Source: Verrucomicrobia bacterium Tous-C9LFEB (GTDB lineage Bacteria > Acidobacteriota > Terriglobia > Terriglobales > Acidobacteriaceae). Taken from it: a stretch of 64,000 nucleotides of DNA. Below the pieces are notes generated by a model. The model made no database searches. It was not told where the DNA came from and was given only the letters and a program-made list of their open reading frames with translations. Position 1 is the first letter of the stretch; every line of letters begins with the position of its first letter. Location: the NCBI GenBank assembly GCA_903970445.1, contig CAJCIP010000065.1, positions 1 to 64,000 on the forward strand, given 5' to 3'. The translations under genes were made by a program, and so were the position numbers. This document shows, in pieces, positions 7,634 through 14,448 of this stretch.

Positions 7634-7726
7634 CTGATCATGAAAACATGGTGCGAGTTCTCACGTAAATTCATCTTCTTATACACGGCTCGAGAGATGT
7701 TTTTGTAGGCTTACGCTTAGGAGGCC

Positions 7727-8341
7727 TTATTCGGTCAGCGCTGAGCAGGTGTGCTTCGCAAGGCATTCATCCAGCATCGTCTGCACTTCGTCGTAGAACT
7801 TGCGACCGACGATGCCTTGTTGACGGCCGATCACGCCCTGCTCTCGGCCAATGTCTCCTTGTGCTCGACCGACGATGCCTTGTTCGTGGCCGATAGCGCC
7901 CTGGGTGCGACCAACGCTGCTCATTTCCGTTATGGTTGCGCCACGCATTTGCTGGCTGGCCGCAGTCTGCTGTTGTGCGAGAGATGCCTGTTGGTCCGCC
8001 AAAGGTTTCTGCTTCGCTGCCAGCGTTGATTGTTCCGCTGCGAGCTCGCGTAGCGGCGCATACAGACGCTCGGCTTCGGCGACCTGCGCCGCCGAGTCAA
8101 GGCGATGCAGTCCGTCCTTATCTGCAAAGAGAATGTACGAACCCGGATGAGCGTCGCTGTACATCTTCAGACGCACGATCCCGTGCCAGTCGCCGTTGGC
8201 CGTCAGGAGCTTTGAATCCTTTTGGACAATGAAGGACCGTTGCGCCGCACCTTTGTCGCTGTAGTACGAAATCGTCTGCTGAGCGAATGCTGGTACAGCG
8301 GCTGTCAGCGAAAGAACTGCAAGTGCGAATTGATTATGCAT
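7727..8341 (-). CDS. Secreted protein with a seven-residue Gly-Gln repeat
   Basis: The 204-residue protein has a signal peptide (cut after AFA, about residue 20). A small beta-rich domain (23-82) is followed by an Ala/Gln/Leu coiled-coil-like stretch (86-135). About five tandem heptads of the form (I/V)G(R/H)xQGx lie at 143-181, and a short C-terminus holds two cysteines (193, 199). The repeat shows in the DNA as 21-base units at about 7800-7920. An AGGAG 5 bases before the ATG supports the start. It is the last gene of the sigma/anti-sigma operon, so it may be an envelope component made under that stress response. Function unknown. Confidence 0.7.
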   Translation of the reverse strand: MHNQFALAVLSLTAAVPAFAQQTISYYSDKGAAQRSFIVQKDSKLLTANGDWHGIVRLKMYSDAHPGSYILFADKDGLHRLDSAAQVAEAERLYAPLRELAAEQSTLAAKQKPLADQQASLAQQQTAASQQMRGATITEMSSVGRTQGAIGHEQGIVGRAQGDIGREQGVIGRQQGIVGRKFYDEVQTMLDECLAKHTCSALTE

Positions 8342-8372
8342 CGGTGCTCCTGTGGAAGGAATGGTGGTTGAG

Positions 8373-9197
8373 CTACTCAGGCTGCTTTGGTTCTTCGCTC
8401 CTGTGCTGGTTCATATCGTCCAGTTGTTGCTTTAGCATTTGCATGTCGGAGTCGCTGGGCACGGACTTCTTCAGCTGCTGAAGCTGCTTTTCCATGTCCT
8501 GCATGTTTGGCAGGTTCATCTTGAGATCGTCGAGGTGAATACCATTCAAAGCTTGCCGTGCACTATCCAGTTCCAGCTGCAGCTCGCCTGAATTCAGCAT
8601 GGAAAGATCACCAAGAATCTGCGGCTTCATCATGGCCATCTGCACTGCCATGTCGGCTTTCATCTCCGCAAGGTCAGCCGAACTGCCGGTCCCAAAGATG
8701 TTCATCCCCATCGGCATCAAGAGCTCGCTGCCGCCATCACCCGCTTGCTTGATGGTGTGAATGAACGTGAGTTCCTTCGGCTCGACGGTGATGATGGCGG
8801 TTTCCACCATGCCGTCGGTGCGGCTCTTGTTGCAGATGTCGGTGGACTCGCCATGCTTCATGTCGCGCGTATGCACGCTGCAATGCCAGTCGCCGGTGTT
8901 CAGCTTGTTGCGAAATTCTTCGACGTCCGCGATGTTGTACATGCCCGGCTTGTCATAGCTGTAGGTGTGCACGACATTCAACACCATGCGGTGGGCGCGG
9001 TGCGAATCCTTCCCGCCGACCATTTGCAGAGTCTGCGGATCCATCGTGAGCTCGGTCACGTCGCTCGCGCCTTTGGCAAACTTCTCGGTGCCGGCGAAGA
9101 GGTCATCCTTCACGATGGCCGATGTCTGCGCGCCGGCCAGCATCGCACCTGCCGCAAGTGCAACAACTGCGACGTATTCCATTGTCTGTTTCTTCAT
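8373..9197 (-). CDS. Secreted hypothetical protein of the sigma-factor operon
   Basis: The 274-residue protein has a signal peptide (MKKQTMEYVAVVALAAGAMLAGAQ). A globular part to about residue 170 contains two cysteines (WHCSVH... and DICNKS). A Met-rich stretch follows, then a charged helical tail (about 205-274) with 'MQDMEKQLQQLKKS' and 'MQMLKQQLDDMNQHRSEEPKQPE', probably a coiled coil. A strong GAGGAG site lies 7 bases before the ATG. It follows the anti-sigma gene by 49 bases and precedes the Gly-Gln repeat gene by 31, so all four are probably co-transcribed. I recognise no family. Confidence 0.65.
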   Translation of the reverse strand: MKKQTMEYVAVVALAAGAMLAGAQTSAIVKDDLFAGTEKFAKGASDVTELTMDPQTLQMVGGKDSHRAHRMVLNVVHTYSYDKPGMYNIADVEEFRNKLNTGDWHCSVHTRDMKHGESTDICNKSRTDGMVETAIITVEPKELTFIHTIKQAGDGGSELLMPMGMNIFGTGSSADLAEMKADMAVQMAMMKPQILGDLSMLNSGELQLELDSARQALNGIHLDDLKMNLPNMQDMEKQLQQLKKSVPSDSDMQMLKQQLDDMNQHRSEEPKQPE

Positions 9198-9246
9198 GGT
9201 GCATCTCCTCTGCTACGTGTCTTGTCTGTGTAGAAAGTCGGTTGAG

Positions 9247-9615
9247 CTACCTCGGTTCGAGCGAAATGCCTGAGCGTGAAAGCTTCTCGCGTGTGCGGTC
9301 CAGCGCCTGCTGCTCAATCTGTGTGGCGATCTCAAACTGCCGTGTTGCTTGCGCGCGTTCCTGGCGACGATGCATTTGCTGTACGGCGACGCCAACCAGA
9401 AGTGTCGCGGCAACTGCACCCGCGGCCCAGGCCTGCATGGTGCGCCAACGGGTTGGCATAGGGAGCACTCGGGCTGGTGGTTTCACGTCACTCGCCACGC
9501 GCTGCATCACCGCATCGGCGAAGCTTGCAGACGGAACGGCATGGCGCATGGCCTGCGTCAGCTTTTGTTCGAACTCATCAGGTTGCTCTTCATCTAGATA
9601 CTTGGGCCCGTTCAT
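9247..9615 (-). CDS. Probable anti-sigma factor, single-pass membrane protein
   Basis: The 122-residue protein has an acidic cytoplasmic N-terminus (about 1-55), one membrane helix at about 62-78 ('AWAAGAVAATLLVGVAV') and a short charged, helical outer part. The frame is open further upstream, but the ATG at 9615 has AAGGAG 8 bases before it and overlaps the sigma gene stop as ATGA, so it is the likely start. A small membrane protein translationally coupled to an ECF sigma factor is the standard anti-sigma arrangement. No zinc-binding HxxxCxxC motif is visible. The role is inferred from position and topology. Confidence 0.7.
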   Translation of the reverse strand: MNGPKYLDEEQPDEFEQKLTQAMRHAVPSASFADAVMQRVASDVKPPARVLPMPTRWRTMQAWAAGAVAATLLVGVAVQQMHRRQERAQATRQFEIATQIEQQALDRTREKLSRSGISLEPR

Positions 9616-10148
9616 CGTACGTACTCCTTCATCGTCACTGCCGCTTTGCGGCGCAGTAGCTGCAATCCTCGCTGCAGGTGGCTCTTCACCGTCGCCAAAG
9701 GCTGTCCAAGCAACTTGGCGATTTCCTCCGGCAGCATGTCTTCCTGATACCGCAACACCACCGGAATTCGCAACGTTTCCGGCAGTGCCTGAAGCAGTTC
9801 TTCCAACCGCGCTTCCATAGCCGCGCTGGTGATGGCATTGGCGTCCGCCGTGCCATCGCTGTGCTGTTCTTCCATCCACTCTTCGGCCGCAGTTTCCGGC
9901 CTGTGCGCCGCGCGACGAAGGGCGTCCGTAGCGCGATGAACTGCGACTCTGCGCAGCCAGAAGCGTGTGTGATCCGGGCCTTGCAACCGTTCGCCTGACC
10001 GGTAAAGCTCTAAGAACACATCCTGAGCCACTTCTTCCGCCACGCTGCGGTCACCGGTTACACGCAACGCAATAGAAAACACCATTCGCTGGTGTTCTTC
10101 CACAAGTGACCGAAATTGCGTGGCTTCAAATCCCAAAACTGCGCTCAT
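9612..10148 (-). CDS. ECF-type RNA polymerase sigma factor
   Basis: The 178-residue protein has sigma region 2 at about 12-75 ('FRSLVEEHQRMVFSIALRVTGDRSVAEEVAQDVF...FWLRRVAVHRATDALRR') and region 4 at about 119-165 ('LPETLRIPVVLRYQEDMLPEEIAKLLGQPLATVKSHLQRG', the helix-turn-helix). The linker between them is acidic. It would direct RNA polymerase to a small regulon, held inactive by the coupled membrane protein downstream. The two secreted proteins after that are likely members of its own operon. It is divergent from the cytochrome c gene, 126 bases apart. The inducing signal is unknown. Confidence 0.9.
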   Translation of the reverse strand: MSAVLGFEATQFRSLVEEHQRMVFSIALRVTGDRSVAEEVAQDVFLELYRSGERLQGPDHTRFWLRRVAVHRATDALRRAAHRPETAAEEWMEEQHSDGTADANAITSAAMEARLEELLQALPETLRIPVVLRYQEDMLPEEIAKLLGQPLATVKSHLQRGLQLLRRKAAVTMKEYVR

Positions 10149-10274
10149 TTACCTATACGCAAGGTAGGCCGCGTAAGAATGCAAAAGTTTGCGCGCGCTG
10201 AACTTTTCCCCGTGCGGACGCGCCTGAGGAACCTGCAGGACTTCGACGCAATCCGGTAGTCTGCTTCTGGAACC

Positions 10275-10652
10275 ATGACTGCCTCACCACCCACCGGGCC
10301 GCGCTTTTTTCGATCGCTTCTCGCTGTAGCATCTGTCGCTCTCTGCGCACTTGCCTTCGTGCCGCGAGTCGCTTCCGCGCATGCCGACGCCAAAGCGGAC
10401 GGCGCGCAGACATTCGCGAACTCCGGATGCGAACACTGCCATGGCGCGACAGGCGAAGGAACGAAGAAGGGTCCGAGCCTGCAGGACGAACGCCATCGCA
10501 TGAATGCGGAGCAGATCAAAGAGCAGATCAAGCACGGCGGAAAGAGCATGCCAGCGTTTGGCGATGCGTTGGATGACGTGCAACTTGAGAGCCTGGTGAA
10601 GTTACTCCGCTCGAAGAAGTGGCCGCCCATTCCAGCGCCTACGGCACAGTGA
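10275..10652 (+). CDS. Class I c-type cytochrome
   Basis: The 125-residue protein has a signal segment ('LLAVASVALCALAFVPRVASA') and one haem-binding site C52-E-H-C55-H56, with Met92 ('GGKSMPAFGD') as the likely sixth ligand. The short c6/cbb3-like layout suggests a soluble or loosely attached periplasmic electron carrier. It is convergent with a GMC oxidoreductase, whose relatives (gluconate 2-dehydrogenases) pass electrons to a cytochrome c; a functional link is possible but unproven. The last codon and stop lie at the edge of the long repeat element at 10649-10880. Confidence 0.9.
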   Translation: MTASPPTGPRFFRSLLAVASVALCALAFVPRVASAHADAKADGAQTFANSGCEHCHGATGEGTKKGPSLQDERHRMNAEQIKEQIKHGGKSMPAFGDALDDVQLESLVKLLRSKKWPPIPAPTAQ

Positions 10653-10880
10653 TGCGAGACAGTAGACGTAGTGATTCGAGACAGTAGCCGGTGGTGATTC
10701 GAGACAGTAGACGGTAGACAGGAAGACAGACAGTGCAGTGATTCGAGACAGCAGACAGGAGACGGTAGACAAGAAGTGCAGTAGTTCGAGAAGGGAAGAC
10801 AGGAAGTGCATCGCTAGACTACTTCTGCTGTCTCGCTGTCTCGCTGTCTACTGTCTACCGTCTCGCTCTACCGTCTAGCT
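10649..10880. repeat. Imperfect tandem repeat followed by its inverse, filling a convergent gap
   Basis: GTGATTCGAGAC-like units begin at 10649, 10671, 10694, 10738 and 10781. Each is followed by purine-rich AGTAGACGGTAGACAGGAAG-like sequence. From about 10811 to 10880 the sequence switches to the complement (CTGTCTACTGTCTACCGTCTC), so the two halves can fold into a long imperfect hairpin. The element fills the whole gap between the cytochrome c and GMC stop codons, so it probably ends both transcripts. It may instead be a spreading repeat of unknown kind. Confidence 0.8.
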
Positions 10881-10881
10881 T

Positions 10882-12462
10882 CTAGCTCTTCAAGAATGCT
10901 TCCGCTGTACGCAGCGCAAGACACATGATGGTCAGCGCGGGGTTTGCCGCTAAGGAACTTGGGAAGACCGAGTTGTCGCAGATCCAAAGGTTTGCGATGT
11001 CATGCGAACACCCGAAGGCGTTGACGACGGAGTTCTCCGGCGACTCACCCATGCGGCACGTCCCGATGGTGTGCGCCGTGCGTTCGCAGCGCCAGATATC
11101 CTTTGCCTCCGCGGCCTGCCAGGCTTGCGTCATCAGCTTTGCCCCGTGGTCTGCGATCGCCAGCTCGTTCTTGCCGTAGCTGAAATGGATCAGCGGTTTC
11201 GGCAGGCCGTTGGCATCTTTCTCGCGAGAAAGCTCCAGGTAGTTCCTAGCACTCGGCAGACACTCGCCGTTGATCCCGATGCCGGCAACGTAGTTGTAGT
11301 CGGCGAGGTAACGCACAAGGTCCTCGCCGAAGAGGCCGCGGCTTCGCGCAACTGACTGCGCCCAGGTGACCGGTACAACGCCAAGACTCTGGACGAGGTA
11401 TCCACCGGCGAAGTCAGCTTTCGCCGGCCGAAGCGAGTCTTCGGAAATGACGGTGGCAGGGAAGCCTTTGTTCATGCGAACTGGTTGGTCGAACGTGCCC
11501 CAGACCTGCGTGGCGACATGGCCCATGTAGTTGCGGCCCACTTGTCCGCTGCCGTTCGCCAGCCCGGTGTGCAGAAGTAGTCGTGGCGTTTCGATGGCGC
11601 CCGCACAAAGAAAGACAGCGCGGCATTTCTGTCTGCGCTCGGTTGCTCTTCCGTCGTCTGTCTGCTCGCGGTAGATCACTGCGTTCAAGCGGCCAGTCGT
11701 GTCCTGCTCAAATCCCGTGACGAAGCAGCCCGGGCGAATCTCCGCACCGCTGCGCACCGCCCACGGCAAGTAAGTTACATCCATGCTTGCCTTCGCGCCG
11801 TTACGGCAGCCTTGATGACAAAAGCCGCGATTGACGCAGGCTTTCCGCTCGGCATATTCCGGTGTCGCGTAGTCCACACTGAGCGCAGCGACTGGAGCTT
11901 CCGCCGCACGCATGCCAAGTGCCTTGAAGCCGCGCATCATCAACTCGCCCGGCCCATTTACCGGAACAGGTGGCGTGGGATACTTCCTCGTCGGGTCCCA
12001 TGGGTAGCTTGCGGGACCACTGACACCGAGAAAGCGCTCCACGCGCTCGTAGTACGGGAGCAGATCGTCGTAGGTCAGCGGCCAGTCTGAACCGTCGCCT
12101 GATTCCGATTTCAATTTCAGGTCGCGCCGGTCCGTACGCGGCGTGAATGCTCCCCAATGAAGCGTGCTTCCGCCAACGCCGGTTCCACTGGTGTTGCCGC
12201 CGAATGCTTCTGGTGTGTCGCCGCCACTCAGCCGCTCATCGGTCCAATAGATTTTCGAGGCGTCAAGTTCGTCGGTAGCAAAGTCATCGGCAGGAGACGT
12301 GAACCATGGACCTGCTTCTAACGCGACGACGCTAAGGCCCGCAGCGGCCAGCGTAGCGAGGATCGGCGCACCGCCGGCACCCGTGCCAATGACAACGGCA
12401 TCAACACTTTCATCCTCGCGAAAGCGGCGCATCGTGGAGCGCAAACGTCCAAGCTCGTTCAA
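10882..12462 (-). CDS. GMC-family oxidoreductase (gluconate 2-dehydrogenase FAD-subunit type)
   Basis: The 526-residue flavoprotein has the FAD-binding motif GTGAGG at 26-31 and 'TGVGGSTLHWGAFTPR'. A cysteine-rich stretch ('KACVNRGFCHQGCRNGAKAS') is typical of the gluconate 2-dehydrogenase/membrane alcohol dehydrogenase branch. 'FLCAGAIETPRLLL' and the C-terminal 'HTIGTCRMG' and 'SSLAANPALTIMCLALRTAE' carry the catalytic His/Asn region. No signal peptide is visible; relatives are exported as a complex by the Tat signal of subunit 3. Its start overlaps the stop of the upstream hydrolase/subunit-3 fusion by four bases (ATGA), so the two are translationally coupled. The substrate is unknown, probably a sugar or other polyol. 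Confidence 0.9.
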   Translation of the reverse strand: MNELGRLRSTMRRFREDESVDAVVIGTGAGGAPILATLAAAGLSVVALEAGPWFTSPADDFATDELDASKIYWTDERLSGGDTPEAFGGNTSGTGVGGSTLHWGAFTPRTDRRDLKLKSESGDGSDWPLTYDDLLPYYERVERFLGVSGPASYPWDPTRKYPTPPVPVNGPGELMMRGFKALGMRAAEAPVAALSVDYATPEYAERKACVNRGFCHQGCRNGAKASMDVTYLPWAVRSGAEIRPGCFVTGFEQDTTGRLNAVIYREQTDDGRATERRQKCRAVFLCAGAIETPRLLLHTGLANGSGQVGRNYMGHVATQVWGTFDQPVRMNKGFPATVISEDSLRPAKADFAGGYLVQSLGVVPVTWAQSVARSRGLFGEDLVRYLADYNYVAGIGINGECLPSARNYLELSREKDANGLPKPLIHFSYGKNELAIADHGAKLMTQAWQAAEAKDIWRCERTAHTIGTCRMGESPENSVVNAFGCSHDIANLWICDNSVFPSSLAANPALTIMCLALRTAEAFLKS

Positions 12463-13937
12463 CGCTCAAACTCCTCTCGCTGCCCAATCTGTATCTGCGT
12501 GAAGCCACCCTCGTCGGCAAAGCCTGTGAAGCCAACCCGCTCCATCGTTGACGGATGTGCCATGTAGCACTTGGCAAGCTCACCGCGAACTTCTTCAAAC
12601 CACTGCTTCATCTCGCTCCCTGAGTAAGCATCAGCGCTGTCGCCAATATGCACGCTGCCGAGAAGACCTTTGCCGATCTCACCCCCGCTTGCTTTTCGCA
12701 GCAAGTCATCCTGCTGTTCAGGATGCAGCGCAACAAAGGGAACTAGGAATTCGCGCTCTGCTGCCGCATCGAGTGACGCGAGACCCTTGCGCCATGCCTC
12801 TGCATCTGGCGGCAAGGTCGCGAAACGCCAACCATCTCCTGTTCCGTTCGCGAGCCGCTGCTCGATGCTGCCGGCAACGTCGAAACCGGCGTGCGGCACG
12901 ACACGTTCGGCGAGTGCACGCATTGTTCGGAACTCCGTGTCCGAGAGCGCCTTTGACTTGTAATCCCATGTTGCAGCGCTAAGCATCCTCGACTCCATGA
13001 CGGAGCGTGTCTGCGCAGAGACGCGGTTTGATTCGAGCAAACTCGCAAATGTCTGACCAAGTTCACCGGCCTGCGCTTTTAGCGAAAGACCGAGACTGTT
13101 CATAAAGGAGCAGATGTGCTCCGCGACTTCGAAGGGTCGTTCCAGCGGCGCTAAGTGACCGCAGCCTTCAAGAGCGATGACGTCTCCGTCAATGAAGTGC
13201 GGCAAAGTCTTCTCGCGCTGCACATCCGGCCCGAGTGCCGCTTCTTCAGTGCCCGCGAGGATGATTGCGGGCAGGGGCAGCCGCCCCACTCTTTCGCTCC
13301 AATCCTCTTTGCTGCCTTGCTCAAGCCAAGCGCGAAAGGCAGTGCGATTCATGCTCAGGACATCTGTAACAGCGCGCTCACGCACTTCAGTCCGTAGCGG
13401 CAGCTTTCCTGTGTTGTCGTCGATGAATTTTCCCGCGAGTTCTCTGTCATGGTCCGCGTCGCCCGTCGACTCTCCAAGCTGCTTCAGCATCTCCGCGCGC
13501 TTGCTTTCCTGCATGGGCTCCGGGCACGGTGGCGAAGGTGAAACGAGCACAGCTCCGCGGAGTCCCGACAAACCATCCGCACCATTGATGGCTTCGCGCG
13601 CCACAGCCGCCGCCACTTTGCCGCCCATAGAATGGCCGCCCATGAGCCATGGTGCTTCCGTGGTCCCGCTTCGCAGCTTACGCACTGTCTCGACGACGGC
13701 TGTACTCATCGCGCGCATGTCGTAGCCGCTGATGCTGTTGGCATCACCAAAGCCCGGGAGATCTATCGCGATGCACTGTGCGCCGCGCTCCCCTAGGATT
13801 TTCCCTGCTTCATGCCAGGCGAGCCCGCTTCCAGTAAGCCAGTGCAACAGCACGAGCAGGGGGCCGTGATCTCCGTAGCTTCGATAGGGCAGCATCCATA
13901 GGAGAGATGCAGCTTCCGGAAACGAATGCGGTTCCAC
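12459..13937 (-). CDS. Alpha/beta-hydrolase fused to a gluconate-2-dehydrogenase subunit-3-like domain
   Basis: Residues about 16-280 are an alpha/beta-hydrolase: 'LLVLLHWLTGSGLAW', 'CIAIDLPGFGDA', the nucleophile elbow G101-H-S103-M-G-G, and 'EGCGHLAPLERP' with His261. Residues about 325-492 resemble gluconate 2-dehydrogenase subunit 3 ('LSDTEFRTMRALAERVVPHAG...FRFATLPPDAEAWRKGL'-like helices). That family normally is a separate Tat-exported partner of a GMC subunit. Here it is joined to a hydrolase, has no Tat signal, and is coupled by ATGA overlap to the GMC gene. The two activities may act in sequence, for example ester or lactone cleavage and oxidation. The GTG start lacks a clear ribosome-binding site; Met15 is an alternative. 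Confidence 0.8.
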   Translation of the reverse strand: MEPHSFPEAASLLWMLPYRSYGDHGPLLVLLHWLTGSGLAWHEAGKILGERGAQCIAIDLPGFGDANSISGYDMRAMSTAVVETVRKLRSGTTEAPWLMGGHSMGGKVAAAVAREAINGADGLSGLRGAVLVSPSPPCPEPMQESKRAEMLKQLGESTGDADHDRELAGKFIDDNTGKLPLRTEVRERAVTDVLSMNRTAFRAWLEQGSKEDWSERVGRLPLPAIILAGTEEAALGPDVQREKTLPHFIDGDVIALEGCGHLAPLERPFEVAEHICSFMNSLGLSLKAQAGELGQTFASLLESNRVSAQTRSVMESRMLSAATWDYKSKALSDTEFRTMRALAERVVPHAGFDVAGSIEQRLANGTGDGWRFATLPPDAEAWRKGLASLDAAAEREFLVPFVALHPEQQDDLLRKASGGEIGKGLLGSVHIGDSADAYSGSEMKQWFEEVRGELAKCYMAHPSTMERVGFTGFADEGGFTQIQIGQREEFER

Positions 13938-13975
13938 ATCTACATTCGTTTGCGCGGCATCGCTGTTACGCCCGG

Positions 13976-14269
13976 TTATTTTGAAACGTATTGCGGCCGT
14001 CGCGGCGAAGACCGGCGCTCGACACCGCCGTAGGTCGGGCCCTGCCGCCGATCACTCTGACGCTCCAGCACACCCATCCAGGTAAAGAAGGGATCACGCG
14101 TTTCCTTGCTATCCAGCGAAGAAACGCGGAAGCTGCTGCGCGTCCGGGCATCGAGCAGAACAAAGCTCAGGGACACTGCCAGCTCCATCACGGAAAGGAT
14201 CGTGAGCGCAAGAATGAGTAAATTCTGAAAATTTTCAGGCATAACGTGTGCGTGTCCAAAGACTCGCAT
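13976..14269 (-). CDS. Small single-pass membrane protein
   Basis: The 97-residue frame (or 88 residues from the ATG at 14242) has one long membrane helix near the N-terminus ('NLLILALTILSVMELAVSLSFVLLD'), then a basic, polar tail (RRQGPTYGGVERRSSPRRP). No ribosome-binding site stands out for either start. It reads toward the hydrolase-fusion gene, 38 bases away, and could be the first gene of that operon. Family unknown. Confidence 0.5.
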   Translation of the reverse strand: MRVFGHAHVMPENFQNLLILALTILSVMELAVSLSFVLLDARTRSSFRVSSLDSKETRDPFFTWMGVLERQSDRRQGPTYGGVERRSSPRRPQYVSK

Positions 14270-14448
14270 AGCGAGGAAAAACTGTCCAGATACCCAAAGT
14301 TTGTTACCGGCGGCCCGACTGTATACCTACCTAAGTGGACTCCGCAGCAACATTCTTGGGAATACAAATTAGCCCCACTTTCGGCGCGCGCCTGCAAGGA
14401 CACCGCTGCCGTGCTCCGCAGTGACAGTCCAACCTGGCGCGATGTCAT

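Noticed and set aside
7790-7925. Tandem 21-base units considered as a CRISPR-like or minisatellite array
   Set aside because: The units keep the reading frame, encode a regular seven-residue protein repeat, and have no spacers.
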